DNA from: Pezicula radicicola
Lineage: Eukaryota; Ascomycota; Leotiomycetes; Helotiales; Dermateaceae
Direction of reading: 5' to 3'
DNA: 64,000 nucleotides
Assembly (NCBI GenBank): GCA_003008705.1
Contig: PDUO01000049.1
Coordinates: forward strand, 62,001-126,000
Shown one piece after another: positions 1-12,046 of this stretch. The position numbers and the translations under genes were made by a program. The notes beneath the pieces were generated by a model, which saw nothing but the letters and a program-made list of their open reading frames with translations, had not been told where the DNA came from and did no database searches. Position 1 is the stretch's first letter, and the number at the start of each line of letters is the position of its first letter.

Positions 1-898
1 GTGGGGTTTTACTTGCTGTTTGGAGTAAAGGTGGTGGGACTGAGGTTAAGGAGAGGATGAGGATGAGTCGTACACAACGTCATTAGCCTTTTTTCATCTA
101 CGGAGTTTGAAAAGTCTAATTAATGTACAGATTAGTTTTGGTATTGATTATCTACTTGTGTAGTTAGAGGCTTGCTTAATCAAATACTATAATACTATCT
201 ATCTAATGGTTAATGTGGAATAATTTCATTATCTCTGCTTAGAGACGGATTTAGAGAGGTAAAATCTGTATATTCTATTCCTCTATTCGACCTATATAGA
301 TCTTGCTTCGTTAAGAGTAGTATTATCTATACTTTATAGCTTTCTAGCTCCCTAAGAATTAAACCCTTCTAATTTTCTTATACAAGGTAGAGATGGTGCG
401 TTCCGCAGTCTATACTCTGTTCTATTTTAACAAAAGTAAAAGAAAATAGGTGATAAGTTCAAGAGAAAGTTGTTGTTTAGGATGTCTACAGTTAAAGAAC
501 TCTTTTTAATGGCCAGCAAAAAGCAGCCCAGCTTAAAATTGACTGGCTCGGTAGAGAATAGCAAAGTCAGTCTTCAAATAAATCTGATTAGGTGTTTAGT
601 CCAACAATTACCATTAGGAATCGCATAGGCAATAGTAAGTCTCAAAGTGAAGTCAAAAACCCATATTTTTATGCTTACTATTTACATACTACAGAAGGAG
701 GAAAGGCTAAAATCGCTATAGCAAGAGTAGTAAACCACCTACGATTTTGGTTTTAGTCGCCGCAGCATGCCGGGCAGCAAATGCAATCAATAAACGAGGC
801 CACGCAAAAAGGCCAGAGGACTTTTGTCATCATCCGTAATAAACACCATGTCGAAAAAAAGAGAGAAACAGCACCACCATGGTACCACTGAGCTTTGC
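1..898. other. intergenic, no gene seen
   Basis: AT-rich sequence downstream of the acetolactate synthase gene. I see no reading frame with coding character, no RNA gene and no clear repeat. It presumably includes the 3' untranslated region of the minus-strand gene that ends at 899. Confidence 0.5.
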
Positions 899-3251
899 TC
901 ATTGCTCATCCTCCAACAACTTCTCGAATTTATTGTTTGTTCGCTCGTTGAGGAGTTTGCGACGCTCCCTTTCTTTTGCTATGGAGATGTTAGTAGGGAT
1001 GAGAATGAGGGGAAATGGGATAACATACCATCATCATACACTAAAAACTCATGTAAACCGCTACCTGATGGAACCATGGGTAAAACAGGAACCTTCTTAT
1101 CCGTTACAATCTCCAAGAAAGCGGGGCCATCACTCTCAATCAACCACTTCAAGCTATCCACAACATCATCCGGCCGGACGCACTTTCGTGACTGGATGTT
1201 CATCGCGTCGGCCAACTTGATGAAGTCAGGGTTGACAGAGTGGGTGTGAGCATATCTGTCCGAGTAGAAGAGATTCTGCCACTGAGTAACCATTCCTTGT
1301 TCTTCGTTGTTCAAAACGATTATCTTGACACCAATGTTGAATTGTGAAGCGGTCGACATTTCAGTCAAGGTCATATTGAACGACGCATCGCCATCAATAT
1401 CAATAACCAAGGCATCTGGGCGAGCAACCTTAGCACCAATGGCAGCTGGGAGACCGAAACCCATCGTTCCAAGACCACCAGAGGTAATCATACTGCGGGG
1501 CGTTCTCCAGCGGAAATGCTGAGCAGTCCACATCTGATGTTGCCCAACACCAGTTGTGATGATAGTAGTATCTTTGCGGTTCGCCGTGAGATTTGAGAGT
1601 TCCTCAATGACTGTTTGAGGCTTGATAAGACCAGTGCGCTCGGCCTTCTGGTAGTGTGATAGGGGGAATTTCTCTTTCCAGTACTTGATCTGGTCAAACC
1701 ACTCTTTCCTGTCTTCCATGCTTGTAGAGTTGACCAGAGGAATAAGCTCTTTAATGTTTTCGGCAACGTCACCCACGCAAGCTATGGTAGCCTGCACAAC
1801 CTTGTTGATATTCTTGGGCATGATCTCAAAATGAACAATGCCTCCTCGGTTCTCTGCTGCTGCTGCTTTCGCCTGTGGGGCAAATTTGCCGACGTTTAAG
1901 GTTACACGGTCATCGAAGCGAGCACCAAGTGCGATAATGAGATCAGCTTCTTGCATGGCCATGTTGGCATATGCTGACCCGTGCATACCAAGCATGTGGA
2001 GTGACTTCTCATCAAGTTCATCATATCCACCAAGACCTTGGAGGGTCGTCGTTACGGGAATGGATGCCTTGTCTGCAAGTTCCTTGAGCAAGCGAGGTCC
2101 TTCTGGGCCAGCAATGATACCCTGTCCGGCATAGATGACCGGCTTTTTGGCGATTTTTATCAAGTCGGCTACGCGCTTGATGGAAGCTGAAAGCTCCTGC
2201 TTTACAGCTAATTGCGCAGCGCGGTTTGCTTGGCTTGGAAGAGTAGGCAGGGTACTGCTCATGGGGATAGCTTTCCGCAAAATTCCAGCGGTGATGTCTT
2301 TTGGTAGATCAACCAAAACAGGTCCAGGACGTCCAGAGGTGGCAATTTCAAAAGCCTCCTTTATCCTCTTTGGCAACTCTGCGACGTTCTTGACCATAAC
2401 ATTCCACTTTGTGCATGATCTTGAAATGCCAACAACATCAGCCTCCTGGAAAGCATCGCTGCCAATAGCAGTTGTAACTACCTGTCCACAGAATACAACA
2501 AGTGGGGTTCCATCGGAAAGGGCGTCCTGGAGAGGTGTAATCACATTGGTGGCGCCGGGTCCAGAAGTGACCAAGACTACACCTGGCTTGCCTGATGCTC
2601 TTGAGTATCCTTGTGCCATATGCCCAGCTCCTTGTTCGTGCTTTGGTAAGATGAAATCGAAGTGTTTTGAATTGTAGATAGCGTCGAAAACGGGAAGAAT
2701 AGCGCCACCAGGATATCCAACTGGTAAACGATCAGCAATAGAGTGGGAATTTGCGCGCCGAGTACTCACAGATGTGCTTGACACCTAATCTCAGCATCAT
2801 CTCATGAAAGATCTCTCCTCCAGTCATCCCAATGAACCTATGCAAAGATCAGTCTTGCGTTCTTGTTCAGGGAGCGGTGACTCAGAACATACGACTCGTC
2901 CATTTCCGGATGTCGTGAAGGCTGTAGAGAATTGTCATGTTGTCTTTTCGGTGCTGCGGCATTGAAAGCTGGAGCAGGCGTATCTCTCGTCTGTCTGTAT
3001 GGGGGAGAGTCATGCTTAGTATATATTTGTCTTGAGTCACTCAATTGATGTACTTACGTCGCAGCAGAGGTTGCTGTGGACATGGAGGACTGCGCAGCGG
3101 CGGAAGCTTTCTGGGCTTTGATCGCGGCAGGTCCCTTTCGTACCATGGCAATGGCTTCTGGCGCTGGCGACGTCGAGAAGCGTTGAGCAGTACATCTTGA
3201 GGATTGTCGTAGGGCGCGGATGGCACTCCGCGCAGGATTTGAACGAAGCAT
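899..3251 (-). CDS. ILV2: acetolactate synthase catalytic subunit (acetohydroxyacid synthase), mitochondrial
   Basis: Thiamine-diphosphate enzyme of the first common step of branched-chain amino acid synthesis: pyruvate to 2-acetolactate, or pyruvate plus 2-ketobutyrate to acetohydroxybutyrate, in mitochondria. Joined exons on the minus strand are 3251-3058, 2994-2893, 2837-2770, 2720-1029 and 978-899, with phase kept throughout, giving 711 residues. Donors are GTAAGT, GTATGT, GTGAGT and GTATGT. Residues 1-60 are Arg/Ser/Ala-rich without acids, like a mitochondrial presequence. FGYPGG starts at residue 122, KHEQGAGHMAQGYSRASG carries the catalytic Glu (about 150), and GDASFNMT (about 565) is the cofactor-binding motif, followed by NNEEQGMVTQWQ. 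The last intron replaces an early stop at 979 with a charged tail ending KLLEDEQ. Start chosen because it gives the presequence and in-frame exons. Two TGACTC-type sites lie upstream. Confidence 0.95.
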
Positions 3252-3351
3252 GGTGGTGGTGGGAGAGTGGAGAGGTAAAGGGAGAGAAGAGGGGGAAGAA
3301 AATAGCAGGAAGACCTCGTTGTTATATCCGCCTAGTTCTTGTTCCTAGTGT

Positions 3352-3358
3352 TGACTCA
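3352..3358. promoter_or_regulatory. TGACTCA, Gcn4/CPC1-type site upstream of ILV2
   Basis: The sequence TGACTCA lies about 100 bp before the ILV2 start codon. It is the consensus binding site of the general amino acid control activator (Gcn4 in yeast, CPC1/CpcA in filamentous fungi). A second TGACTC is at 3414-3419. The site is seen directly; binding and function are inferred from the pathway. Confidence 0.6.
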
Positions 3359-3413
3359 ATTGAAGTGGATTTGGATTGGGTGATTCCCAAGTGGTGTTGT
3401 CCTGTAAATGTAA

Positions 3414-3419
3414 TGACTC
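3414..3419. promoter_or_regulatory. second TGACTC motif upstream of ILV2
   Basis: TGACTC followed by C, about 165 bp upstream of the ILV2 start codon and 56 bp beyond the full TGACTCA site. It is a possible second CPC1 contact; a six-base match alone is weak evidence. Confidence 0.35.
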
Positions 3420-4469
3420 CGTTCGACGCCTTAATCGGACTTGTAAAAACTTCAAATGCCAAGTGCGGCTTAAAAGCGGCATGAAAAGGCGAAAAGTTGG
3501 GCGTTTTTCATTAGTGCCGCTTAGACAGACGGTTATTTTGGTGGTATGGTGGTTCAATTGATCCTTCAAACCCTATTTCAATTATTGAAACCAGCTCGAT
3601 TACTTAGACAACGATACTACAGTATATAGCATATAGCATTGGCTTTGCGAGTGGAAAATCTTTCTTGGTGGACGTAGACAAAACGCTGCTTTACGTTTGA
3701 CAGTGAGGGGAGGGGAGGCTGGTCAGGATGTAAGCGAGAGAAGCTCAAGTGTGGGGAACCGATGACCGGAATTTAGGGACTGGAAGCCAGTTCATCCAAT
3801 CATGGCCCACGGTTTGAATATCGAGTTTCACGGCGTCTGCAACTTCCCTTGCCCCAAATATATATATCTTCAATGTTTGATCCTCGTCACACAGGTCTTG
3901 GTGGTTCACTCAGGTCGGCATGCATTGCACGACTTTATGATAATAAAATATAGACTTTTGTCTGATGTCAGCTCCTCGGCCCAGCTGGATTTGGGCGCTT
4001 AACGATACCCGGCTTATTACCTTACATTGCCGGTAGTGACATGCAAGGCGGTTATTAGCAGGATTACTCCAACGGCGCTTTATGAGATATAAGAACAGAA
4101 ATTGATCAATTACTGCTATAATTTTACTAGCCGTAATAATGGTGAGCAGTTCTGCTTCTACCTACTGTGCTGTACTGTTCCCCGATCATCTTGAGTTTCC
4201 CGTCGGGCTACAGCCATACGTCGCCTCTTCTCCGACAACAATAGCCAATTCAGCTCAACTGCTCTCCCCGACTACACTTCAATAAATACGAAGTACTCGC
4301 CTAACAATCATCAAGTCTCATAGCTTCAACCCGAACCCAACCAGAATTATCACTCGCGCGACCCAATCATGGAAACTAGCTATCTACTTCTTCTGTACAC
4401 ACCGAAAGCGCTTTCCTCAGCTAGCTAAGGTAGGTTTTGAGCGTGGTGCCCCCTCTCTACTTTCACTTG
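3420..4469. other. intergenic, upstream region of ILV2
   Basis: No supported gene. It contains the distal ILV2 promoter and, from about 4140 on, pyrimidine-rich sequence leading into the doubtful open frame at 4470. I see no repeat or RNA gene. Confidence 0.4.
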
Positions 4470-5315
4470 ATGGGAAAGTACTTTCCTCTATCACACGACG
4501 CTCTTATCCCAACTCCTCTCCTTCTTGTCTCTTCCTTATCAATACTCATCATCCTCACCCAACACACACAGTCAACCTCTATCTTATATCCTCTGTCTAC
4601 CTTACCTATGTATCCTTACTCTCAATCCTCTATTGTGGCTCCTCGCGTACCCATGAATCACCTTGTACCAACCTTGGATATTCAGCAACATGGATCATTA
4701 TTCGGACAGCAGCCAATCTCCTCAGAATCATTGCATCTTCTCTTGCGCGAGAAATTGCTCGAAGATCGCGTTCTTCTTCGTTACTCTCGTAGTCTGCATT
4801 GCTTTCTACCTCACAGTAATCGTTGGAGCGCCCATGGTCGTACTTGCATGACCCCAGAAAGACCCGAACCGCTCGCCAGCAGCTACTCCTCCACGTTGGG
4901 CTATTTCAACGGCAAACTTGCTTCGCCTACCTACACGACAAGCCCTCTTGTCACGCCCTCATTATATCTTCACCGACGATACTCTCTTGCGGTGCCTTAT
5001 AAGGAGACAGCTCCCGTTTCACCCTTCACACTAACACTCCCAGCCAAAAAAGTACATCATCCCAGGAGCGGTCCAGTAGATGGTCCATCTCTCCACTACT
5101 GCATCTACTCTTACGGCAAAGGGTGCATTTCAACGGTGTTTAGGGCGTGCTTTTCAACAGACTCTGCGATGATTTTCTTGGTCGCATGCCTCTTCATCTT
5201 CCTCACACTTGTTGCGGTTGCATACGATCCTAATGGGCCTACTTTTGAAGTTGAAGGCCTGTTCATCGTGCCACTAAACCATGTTTGGAATGTCCCACCG
5301 AGGGGGCGGGCATAG
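4470..5315 (+). CDS. doubtful open frame with membrane-like segments
   Basis: An open frame of about 281 codons from the first in-frame ATG. Much of it is Ser/Pro/Leu/Tyr-rich and reads like translated pyrimidine-rich DNA. Two parts look more protein-like but sit in different frames: in another frame, at 4690-4851, a polar cysteine-containing start followed by a hydrophobic helix (FFFVTLVVCIAFYLTVIVG), and in this frame, near 5169-5270, a helix (MIFLVACLFIFLTLVAVA) followed by YDPNGPTFEVEG. A spliced small membrane protein joining the two is possible, but I could not find convincing splice sites. No family recognised. Confidence 0.2.
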   Translation: MGKYFPLSHDALIPTPLLLVSSLSILIILTQHTQSTSILYPLSTLPMYPYSQSSIVAPRVPMNHLVPTLDIQQHGSLFGQQPISSESLHLLLREKLLEDRVLLRYSRSLHCFLPHSNRWSAHGRTCMTPERPEPLASSYSSTLGYFNGKLASPTYTTSPLVTPSLYLHRRYSLAVPYKETAPVSPFTLTLPAKKVHHPRSGPVDGPSLHYCIYSYGKGCISTVFRACFSTDSAMIFLVACLFIFLTLVAVAYDPNGPTFEVEGLFIVPLNHVWNVPPRGRA

Positions 5316-5579
5316 CGGGGGCAAGGGACCACGAGGGCACAACAACGGAAGAATCACCTTCTGTTCTCACCACTTCGTAGCCTGTTCATTGCCATCGGTC
5401 CTTTTACAGCTGCTTCTCTTTAAAAGGGCGCGCAATTCTCCACCTAGGACCTTCAACCTGTCTTTACAGATCCTCCACAATACATCTGTTCGGCGACAAT
5501 TATTGCTACGAGTACCCCGCCAGCTTGCACCCCGCCAAAGAAAGACCTTGGCACAATCACCTCACAAACACGAACAACA

Positions 5580-7273
5580 ATGGCAGGAATTGTGCCTATC
5601 GCAAAGTCGCTCAAAGATGTCTACACTGAGGATGCTCTGCACACGCAGACCGAACGCTGGACCCATCTTCTCTCCCAATTCAAGACGAACTATGGCCATA
5701 GCGCAGACTTCGTTTCGCGCTCGCCAGGTCGAGTCAACATAATCGGGGAGCACATCGACTACTCCTTATACTCTGTTCTTCCCATGGCCATCACCGCAGA
5801 TGCGCTCCTCGCAACTTCCTCTTCTCCTTCCACATCCCCAGAGACCTACAAGGTTCGAGTGTCGAATGTTCAATCCACGAAGTTCCCTCCACACGAATTT
5901 GATATTCCCTATGGCGAGGTGGAGATTGATTCCAAGGTGCATGAGTGGACAAATTACTTCAAGAGTGGATTAAGAGGTGCGCTGGAAATCTTAAGAGCGA
6001 AACATGGGAAGGAATGGAAGCCGAAGAATATGGACGTGTTGATGGATGGGACCGTCCCAGCTGGTGGTGGATTGAGCAGTAGTGCTGCCTTTGTGAGCGC
6101 GAGCGCCTTGGCTGTTCTATATGCCAATGGAGAGACTGAGGTAGATAAGACACAATTGACGGAGCTAGCTATTGTTAGCGAGAGAGCAGTTGGTGTCAAC
6201 TCCGGAGGGTAAGCTCAAATCTTTCTATCAAGGTGCCCTGGGAAGGATTCTGCCAGTTGCAGTGTCCGTCCGGTGTTGATGTGTGGAGCGAATGTCTTTC
6301 GTTATGAACCTCTTGCTATATACGATCTCTTGCGTTCTTTTCCATTTTCATATACAGCCTGCTAATGCAGAACAGAATGGACCAGTCCGCTTCCGTCTTC
6401 TCTCTTCGCGGCTCGGCCCTTTTCGTCTCCTTCCAACCAACCTTAACTGCACGGCCCGTCTTCTTTCCAAAGACCAACCCCGAGCTCTCCTTTGTTATTG
6501 CCCAATCTTTTGTAGCAGCGGATAAGCAAGTAACTGGACCGGTCTGTTACAATCTCCGTGTGGTCGAATGTTCCTTAGCAGCCGCTTACCTGGCTGCAAT
6601 CCTCACTCCAAATACGCCTCTTCCGTCTGACTCTGGACCCCTAGGCGTCTCTCTACGCGGCTTCCACAACAATTACTTCGCGTCTTCCTCGAAGCCATTC
6701 GAAGAGCAATTAGTAGAACTGCTGGAACTCACCAAGAAAACCCTTACCAAAGAAGAAGGCTATAATAGGGAAGAAATCGCCCAAGTCATTGGCCTCTCGG
6801 TTGATGAGCTAAACTCCCGCTACACGTCCACTTTCCCCGTCCGAGCTGAACACTTCAAGCTTCGACAACGTGCTCTTCACGTATTCTCAGAGGCTCTCCG
6901 TGTCCTACAATTCCTTTCTCTTCTGGAAAAATCCAAAGAACTGGAAGGACAGAAACTCGGAGACCTCATGAATGCTACTCAAGACTCGTGTCGCGACGTT
7001 TACGACTGCAGTTGTCCCGAAATTGATGAGTTGTGTGTGATTGCTAGGGAGGCAGGGAGTTATGGAAGCCGATTAACAGGGGCTGGGTGGGGAGGATGTT
7101 CAGTTCACTTAGTTCCCTCGGACAAAGTCGCTGCTGTGACGGAAGCGTGGGAGAAGAAATATTATTCCAAGAAGGGATTGACGGCAGAGCAAAAGGAGGC
7201 AGCTGTTGTCATTTCACGGCCTGGTGGGGGTAGTGCACTATTCGTTGTCGAAGAAGGGAATCCACTTCGCTAA
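5580..7273 (+). CDS. GAL1: galactokinase
   Basis: Phosphorylates alpha-D-galactose with ATP to galactose-1-phosphate, the first committed step of the cytosolic Leloir pathway. Two exons, 5580-6208 and 6376-7273, split inside a Gly codon (donor GTAAGC, acceptor AACAG), giving 508 residues, the usual fungal size. GHMP-kinase landmarks are visible: the galactokinase signature GRVNIIGEHIDY at residues 50-61, the ATP-binding loop GGGLSSSAA at about 161-169, NSGGMDQSASVF across the splice junction, and the C-terminal GHMP motif LTGAGWGGCSVHL near 440. These point to an active enzyme. No other galactose gene is adjacent. Confidence 0.94.
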
Positions 7274-7636
7274 TAGAAGGCAACGATGAAAACAAGTAAT
7301 GATTGTTAGAATTGTAGATAAGTATATAGGCAACTCGATTCCTTTCGGACAGGTGAATCTTTGAGGTCACATATTCAGTCCGCTACTCATTTATCAAATA
7401 TGAGATACATTAACTCAATGGAGCTTTACTAAGTTAAAGCACGTGAACCTAAACGGGAGTCCATATCTGCCGAGAACTAGGGCGAAGGACAAGGGCCAAA
7501 AAGGGCCAAGAAGGGCCAAGATTAGAGATAAACGTAGTTGTACGAACCCCCTCTCCCTCCAATAAATTGCGATGCTTCACACTACTATCACTCCTAAAAC
7601 GCCCCTTACACCTCAGTAACCACACTAACCACAACA
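7274..7636. other. intergenic between GAL1 and the permease gene
   Basis: Contains GAL1 3' sequence and the permease promoter. Around 7490-7520 there is a short direct repetition of a GGGCCAA(A/G)A unit. No gene seen. Confidence 0.4.
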
Positions 7637-9815
7637 ATGGACAAACAAGCCAAGCAATCACAAACCGTCGAGCCATCAGTGAATCCTCAAGATGATAGTG
7701 GTCCAATAGCATCGAGTACGAGTATCGAGGTCATCAACGCATCTGGTCATCGTCAAGAACTCGATCGTAATTTTCGTCTTGTTAATATTGCGGGATTGGG
7801 GATTACGAGTGGGAATACTTGGATTGCTCTTGGTGGTAGTATTGTGAGTACTTAGGTTTTTTTTTTAAGGGGGTGTTTTTGGGGAAGGGGTTTTTTGGAG
7901 GGGGAGGGAGGAAGTTATGGCTGGTTTGTTGATTGTATGTGTGTGTGTATGTTGAGATGGGTATCTAGAATGAGATGGAATAGGATTGGGATTTCACTTA
8001 CGAAGTACTGATTAATAATTAATGAGAGTTTATAGGTTGTTGCTATTTATAATGGGGGACCTCCTGGTGTTATTTATGAATTGTGAGTTTCTCTCTTTGT
8101 TCTTCTTCTCTTAACTATGAGTTTTTTTCTGGTGTTTTTACTTGAATTCGCTTTTTGGTGTTTTATGAGTGAAGAATGAGGTGCGAGGGCGAGGGGTTAC
8201 TATTATTAATCTAATTTGCCTATTTAAATAGAATCGTCGTATCGGTGTTCTACTGGTTTATAGCTGCTTCGATTGCTGAGTTAGCTTCTGCTATGCCGTC
8301 ATCTGGAGGAGGTAGGTTTCGTTTTTTAAATTCCAAATAATACAGTTTACACACCCTTTAAACTAGAAGAAAAGAAGAAAACAAATCAACTAAGTGAAAT
8401 TAGTTTATCACTGGGCCTCAGTAACAGCAGGAGCGAAACACGGACGAATCTGCGGTTTCTTCGCAGGCTGGTGGAACTTCCTCGCTTGGATCTTCGGCGT
8501 TGCATCAACAGCTCAAATAGTAGGAGCTCAAACCGTATCCATGTACGCACTCTTCCATCCGGATTTCACACCTCAAAGATGGCAGGTTTTCGTCGCTTAT
8601 CTAGTCTGTACCTGGTCTTGTTGTCTGATTGTATTATTTGCAAATCGTGCATTACCTACTATTGAAGCCGTTGGTGGATTCTTGGTTATTGCTGGTGTTT
8701 TTGTTACGATTTTGGTTTGTGCTGTTTTGCCGCATGTTAAGGGGAGTGGGTATGCTACTAGTGCGTTTGTGTGGAGGGAGTGGCAGAATGAGACGGGGTA
8801 TGCGAGTGATGGGTTTGTGTTTTGTTTGGGTATGTTGAATGGGGCTTTTGCTGTCGGCACGCCGGATATTATTTCGCATTTGGCCGAGGAGGTTCCTCAG
8901 TATGTTTGTTCTATTTCTTTTTTTCTTTCTATTCCTTTCCTTTCCTTTCCTTTCCCTTCCCAATTTTCCCAATATACCTTAATTAATTAGGGTACTATAC
9001 CCAAAAAATTAAGGTACTGTAAGATAACTAATTAAATCTAACAACAACATAGACCAAGTCGCAACCTCCCCAAAGCAATCCTAGCTCAATTCACAATCGG
9101 TTTCCTAACAGCCCTCCTCTACCTAATATCAATCTTCTACAGCATCACAGATCTCTCCGCCATTCTAAACAGTACCTACCTCTTCCCCCTAACAAGCATC
9201 TACCTCCAATCAACCTCCACACCCGGCGGCGCTCTCGGACTTCTAATCCTCGCCTTCCTACCTTCCCTGATAGCCGTAATAGGATGTTACCTAACAGCCA
9301 GTCGAGTCCTCTGGACTCTAGCTCGCGATGACGCTACTCCTTTTCCTGGATTCCTGTCTCATATAAAGAAGGGGAAGAGATATAGGAATCCTTTTAATGC
9401 GATTATCACTTGCGGTATCTTATGTACGATCTTAGGTTGTATATATGTTGGATCATCGACTGCTTTTTCGGCTTTTGTGGGATCTTTTGTTGTTCTTTCT
9501 ACACTCTCTTATCTCTCGGCTATCCTCCCGCATCTCCTGTCTCGCCGAAAAAATATCACGCCCGGTTGGTTTTGGATGTCTGGACCCTTTGGATTCATCG
9601 TTAATGGGATTTCTTGTTTATATATTGTGGTTTTTATTGTGGTTTTTTGTTTTCCGTTCGCGTTGCCGGTTGATGCTAAGAGTATGAATTATACTTGTTT
9701 GATTACGGGGGGGTTGACGTTGTTTATTGGGGGGTTTTGGTTGATGAGGAGAGGCGATTATGTTGGACCGCATTTTGTGCCGTTGGAGGAGGTTGTTGCT
9801 AGGGATGCTGTTTAG
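7637..9815 (+). CDS. amino-acid/GABA-type permease (APC superfamily)
   Basis: Integral membrane transporter with the architecture of fungal amino acid/choline/GABA permeases (UGA4/HNM1-like). Exons 7637-7843, 8036-8082, 8232-8311, 8404-8899 and 9053-9815 join in phase to 530 residues. A polar N-terminus of about 45 residues precedes the family-typical first helices (NIAGLGITSGNTWIALGG, then VVAIYNGGPPGVIYEL), followed by IAELASAMPSSGGVYHW and FFAGWWNFLAWIFGVAS. Further helices run to GGFWLMRRGDYVGPHF near the C-terminus, about 12 in all. Members carry amino acids, GABA, choline or polyamines; the substrate cannot be read from sequence. The 47-base second exon is notably small. Confidence 0.88.
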
Positions 9816-10061
9816 ATGTTTTTAGAGGTGCTTGGAGGGTTGGGGGTGCTGGTTGTGTTTGTTCTGTTGATGTTTTTGGATGGGGAGTTGAATGATAGGA
9901 TAGACTTTAATTGAGTCATTTGGTGGAAATGGCTGTTTTATACTTGGAGTTGGGCATAGGTGATACATTAAATAAAGATGTAACTTCACTACTACATTCA
10001 TTCATATTCATATCTCATATTTCTCTCTTATAAACGCCTCACCTCAACCGACCATAAAATT

Positions 10062-12030
10062 CTACAACTTAAAATCGGCATTGACTTTCTCCCAACCAAC
10101 AACACTTCCACCTCCCTCGACTTTTTCAACCGAAGCAACCTTTTCTGCTAATCCCATCTTCATAGCTCGTGATCGCTCAGTGCATAGCTCGTAGACGGTT
10201 GAAAGGTTAAAGGTTAATGCGTGGAAGGCGTGACCAGCGTCGATTTGGGATTCAAGGAGGGGTTTTGCCTATTGGTTGATTTGTCAGATGTTTGATTGGG
10301 AAATACATGAGTGGAAGAGGTATGGTGGATGCTTGAAACAAAGAGGAAGAGGAGTGTACAGGGAGGGAAGAAAGAGAAGGGGAGAAAACATACCTCTTCC
10401 AATCTCCCGCAATAAAGCAAAACAACAGCCAGGTTACTACCCCACATAGCTTTCTCACTCGCTTCACCTTCCCCACTATCAACCAATTTCTTCCAGATAG
10501 TCACAGCATCCTCATACTCTCCATCAGCCATAAGCGCCAGCGCTCCAATGACCTTTTCACCATTCCCACCACTAAGACCCTTAACATAATCTCTCGCAGC
10601 TTCTACATCACCTAGACAAAGCCACAGTAACGCTTTCCTTATCGCAAGGTCAGCTGCACCTGACTCATTTGGACTTGGTTTGAGCGTCGATAAGAAGTGA
10701 GCAGCACCTTCCAGATCCTCCATCTCAATCAAAGCACCAGCGACTCTAATCCCCAAATCAGCCAACCGCGTCTCCCAAAGCTTAATCTCTACGCCAAACT
10801 TCTCTTTGTCTTCCTGAGATGTGGATTCCGCCTTAGCCTTCATCTTCCTTCTTGCTACGATCGCTCTAGCTTCCCTGGCTAGATCATAATATCCCATCAC
10901 GCCCCGCCTCGCATCGTTGAAGCCCATACCTTGTAACCTCACAGCTAGAACCCTTAATTCCCAGGGTACTAAATGCATTCCTGTTGCATCGTCACGGTAA
11001 TATGCACTGTTGAGATCTTCTAAGGCTAGGACTTCTTGGGCGGCGAGAGTGGTGTTTCCGCAAAGACAGAGACAACTTAGCCGGATGTAGAGGAGGGAGA
11101 AGATGGTTGCGTGGTCAGACGGTGATATTGGGGGGTCAGCGGATGTAAGTTCTTCAATAGATTAGTATCAGATTTTGCTCAAGGAGCAGGGGTAAGAGTC
11201 ACAAGACATGCTCTCATAGTTGTAAGACAGCGTTGCAAGGGCACGAGAGCAAAGAAGCATGATACTTACGAGAGGCGGCTGATATAGCTGCAGGTCTAAA
11301 GTGTCCTGAAGCGAGGAGAGTGGAGAGGGGCGTCGATGGTGAGGGTTGCTGAGAGCTGCTCCTGAATGGTGTGGGTATGTCGAGGTGAGGCAGAGGGTGG
11401 TAGATCTCCGGACGAAGAAGACCAGTAAAGTCTCTTTCTGTGGCGGCTCCAGAACTTAATGCAGAAGGCGAACGAGGAAACCGACTTGGTCCTGGACTTC
11501 CCCGGCCGGTTGGGGATTGCATACGTGGAGAGCGCATCTGGGGAGAGCGGAGTGCCGGGGATCGTAGGCTCAGACTTGGGTTTCCAGAGGTTGGAGAGAG
11601 TAGCTGGGAGGCGGCCATTGAACTTGAAGGGTTTAGAGGTGACGGAATGCCAATCGGTGTCCTGCGGATTCGTTAATTGAGTTGCATGCATGTGAAGCGA
11701 AGGATGTGATACGTACTCATTGAGGTCGAGCGGACCTCTGGTCGAACGCCGAATTATTGGTGCTATGCATCATGTCAGTATTTATATCTCAAGGCAGAAA
11801 GAAGCTTATACAGCCAAAAAAAAAAGAACGAAATGATAGTCAGACTTGCACCTCCAGCTACGCCATCTCGTGACTTGGCCCTTTCCAGGTCACGCTGCGA
11901 TGGCTGCAGAAAGCAAGGAGAACAGAGCAGATGGATGTGGGCTATAGCGCAGTGAAAGGGAATCTCGGTTCCTTCAACTCACCTCGGCCAGAAGAGCCAT
12001 GCCTGCTATGCCTCTTGGGCGCAGTGTCAT
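10062..12030 (-). CDS. TRAPPC12-like TRAPP complex / TPR protein
   Basis: Likely a TRAPP tethering-complex subunit (TRAPPC12/TTC15 family) acting in ER-Golgi traffic. Exons on the minus strand: about 12030-11983, 11903-11852, 11762-11717, 11661-11270, 11151-10394 and 10268-10062. The Ser/Pro-rich N-terminal half contains LRSP/MRSP repeats. The C-terminal half is helical, with TPR-like pairs (WELRVLAVRLQGMGF, LLWLCLGDVEAARDYV, LALMADGEYEDAVTIW, SNLAVVLLYCGRLEEAK) and the family-typical ending ALTFNLSTVYELCTERS. About 500 residues. The start is unsettled: ATGs at 12030 and 12000 are in phase with exon 2, while the more natural-looking ATG at 12046 (MDSSSDDTAPKRHSRHGSSG) is out of phase unless a weaker acceptor is used. 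The family call rests on resemblance. Confidence 0.72.
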
Positions 12031-12046
12031 CCGATGAACTGTCCAT

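Noticed and set aside
1838..2677. Long plus-strand frames opposite ILV2
   Set aside because: They are antisense shadows of the well-supported ILV2 exon, with no family resemblance of their own.
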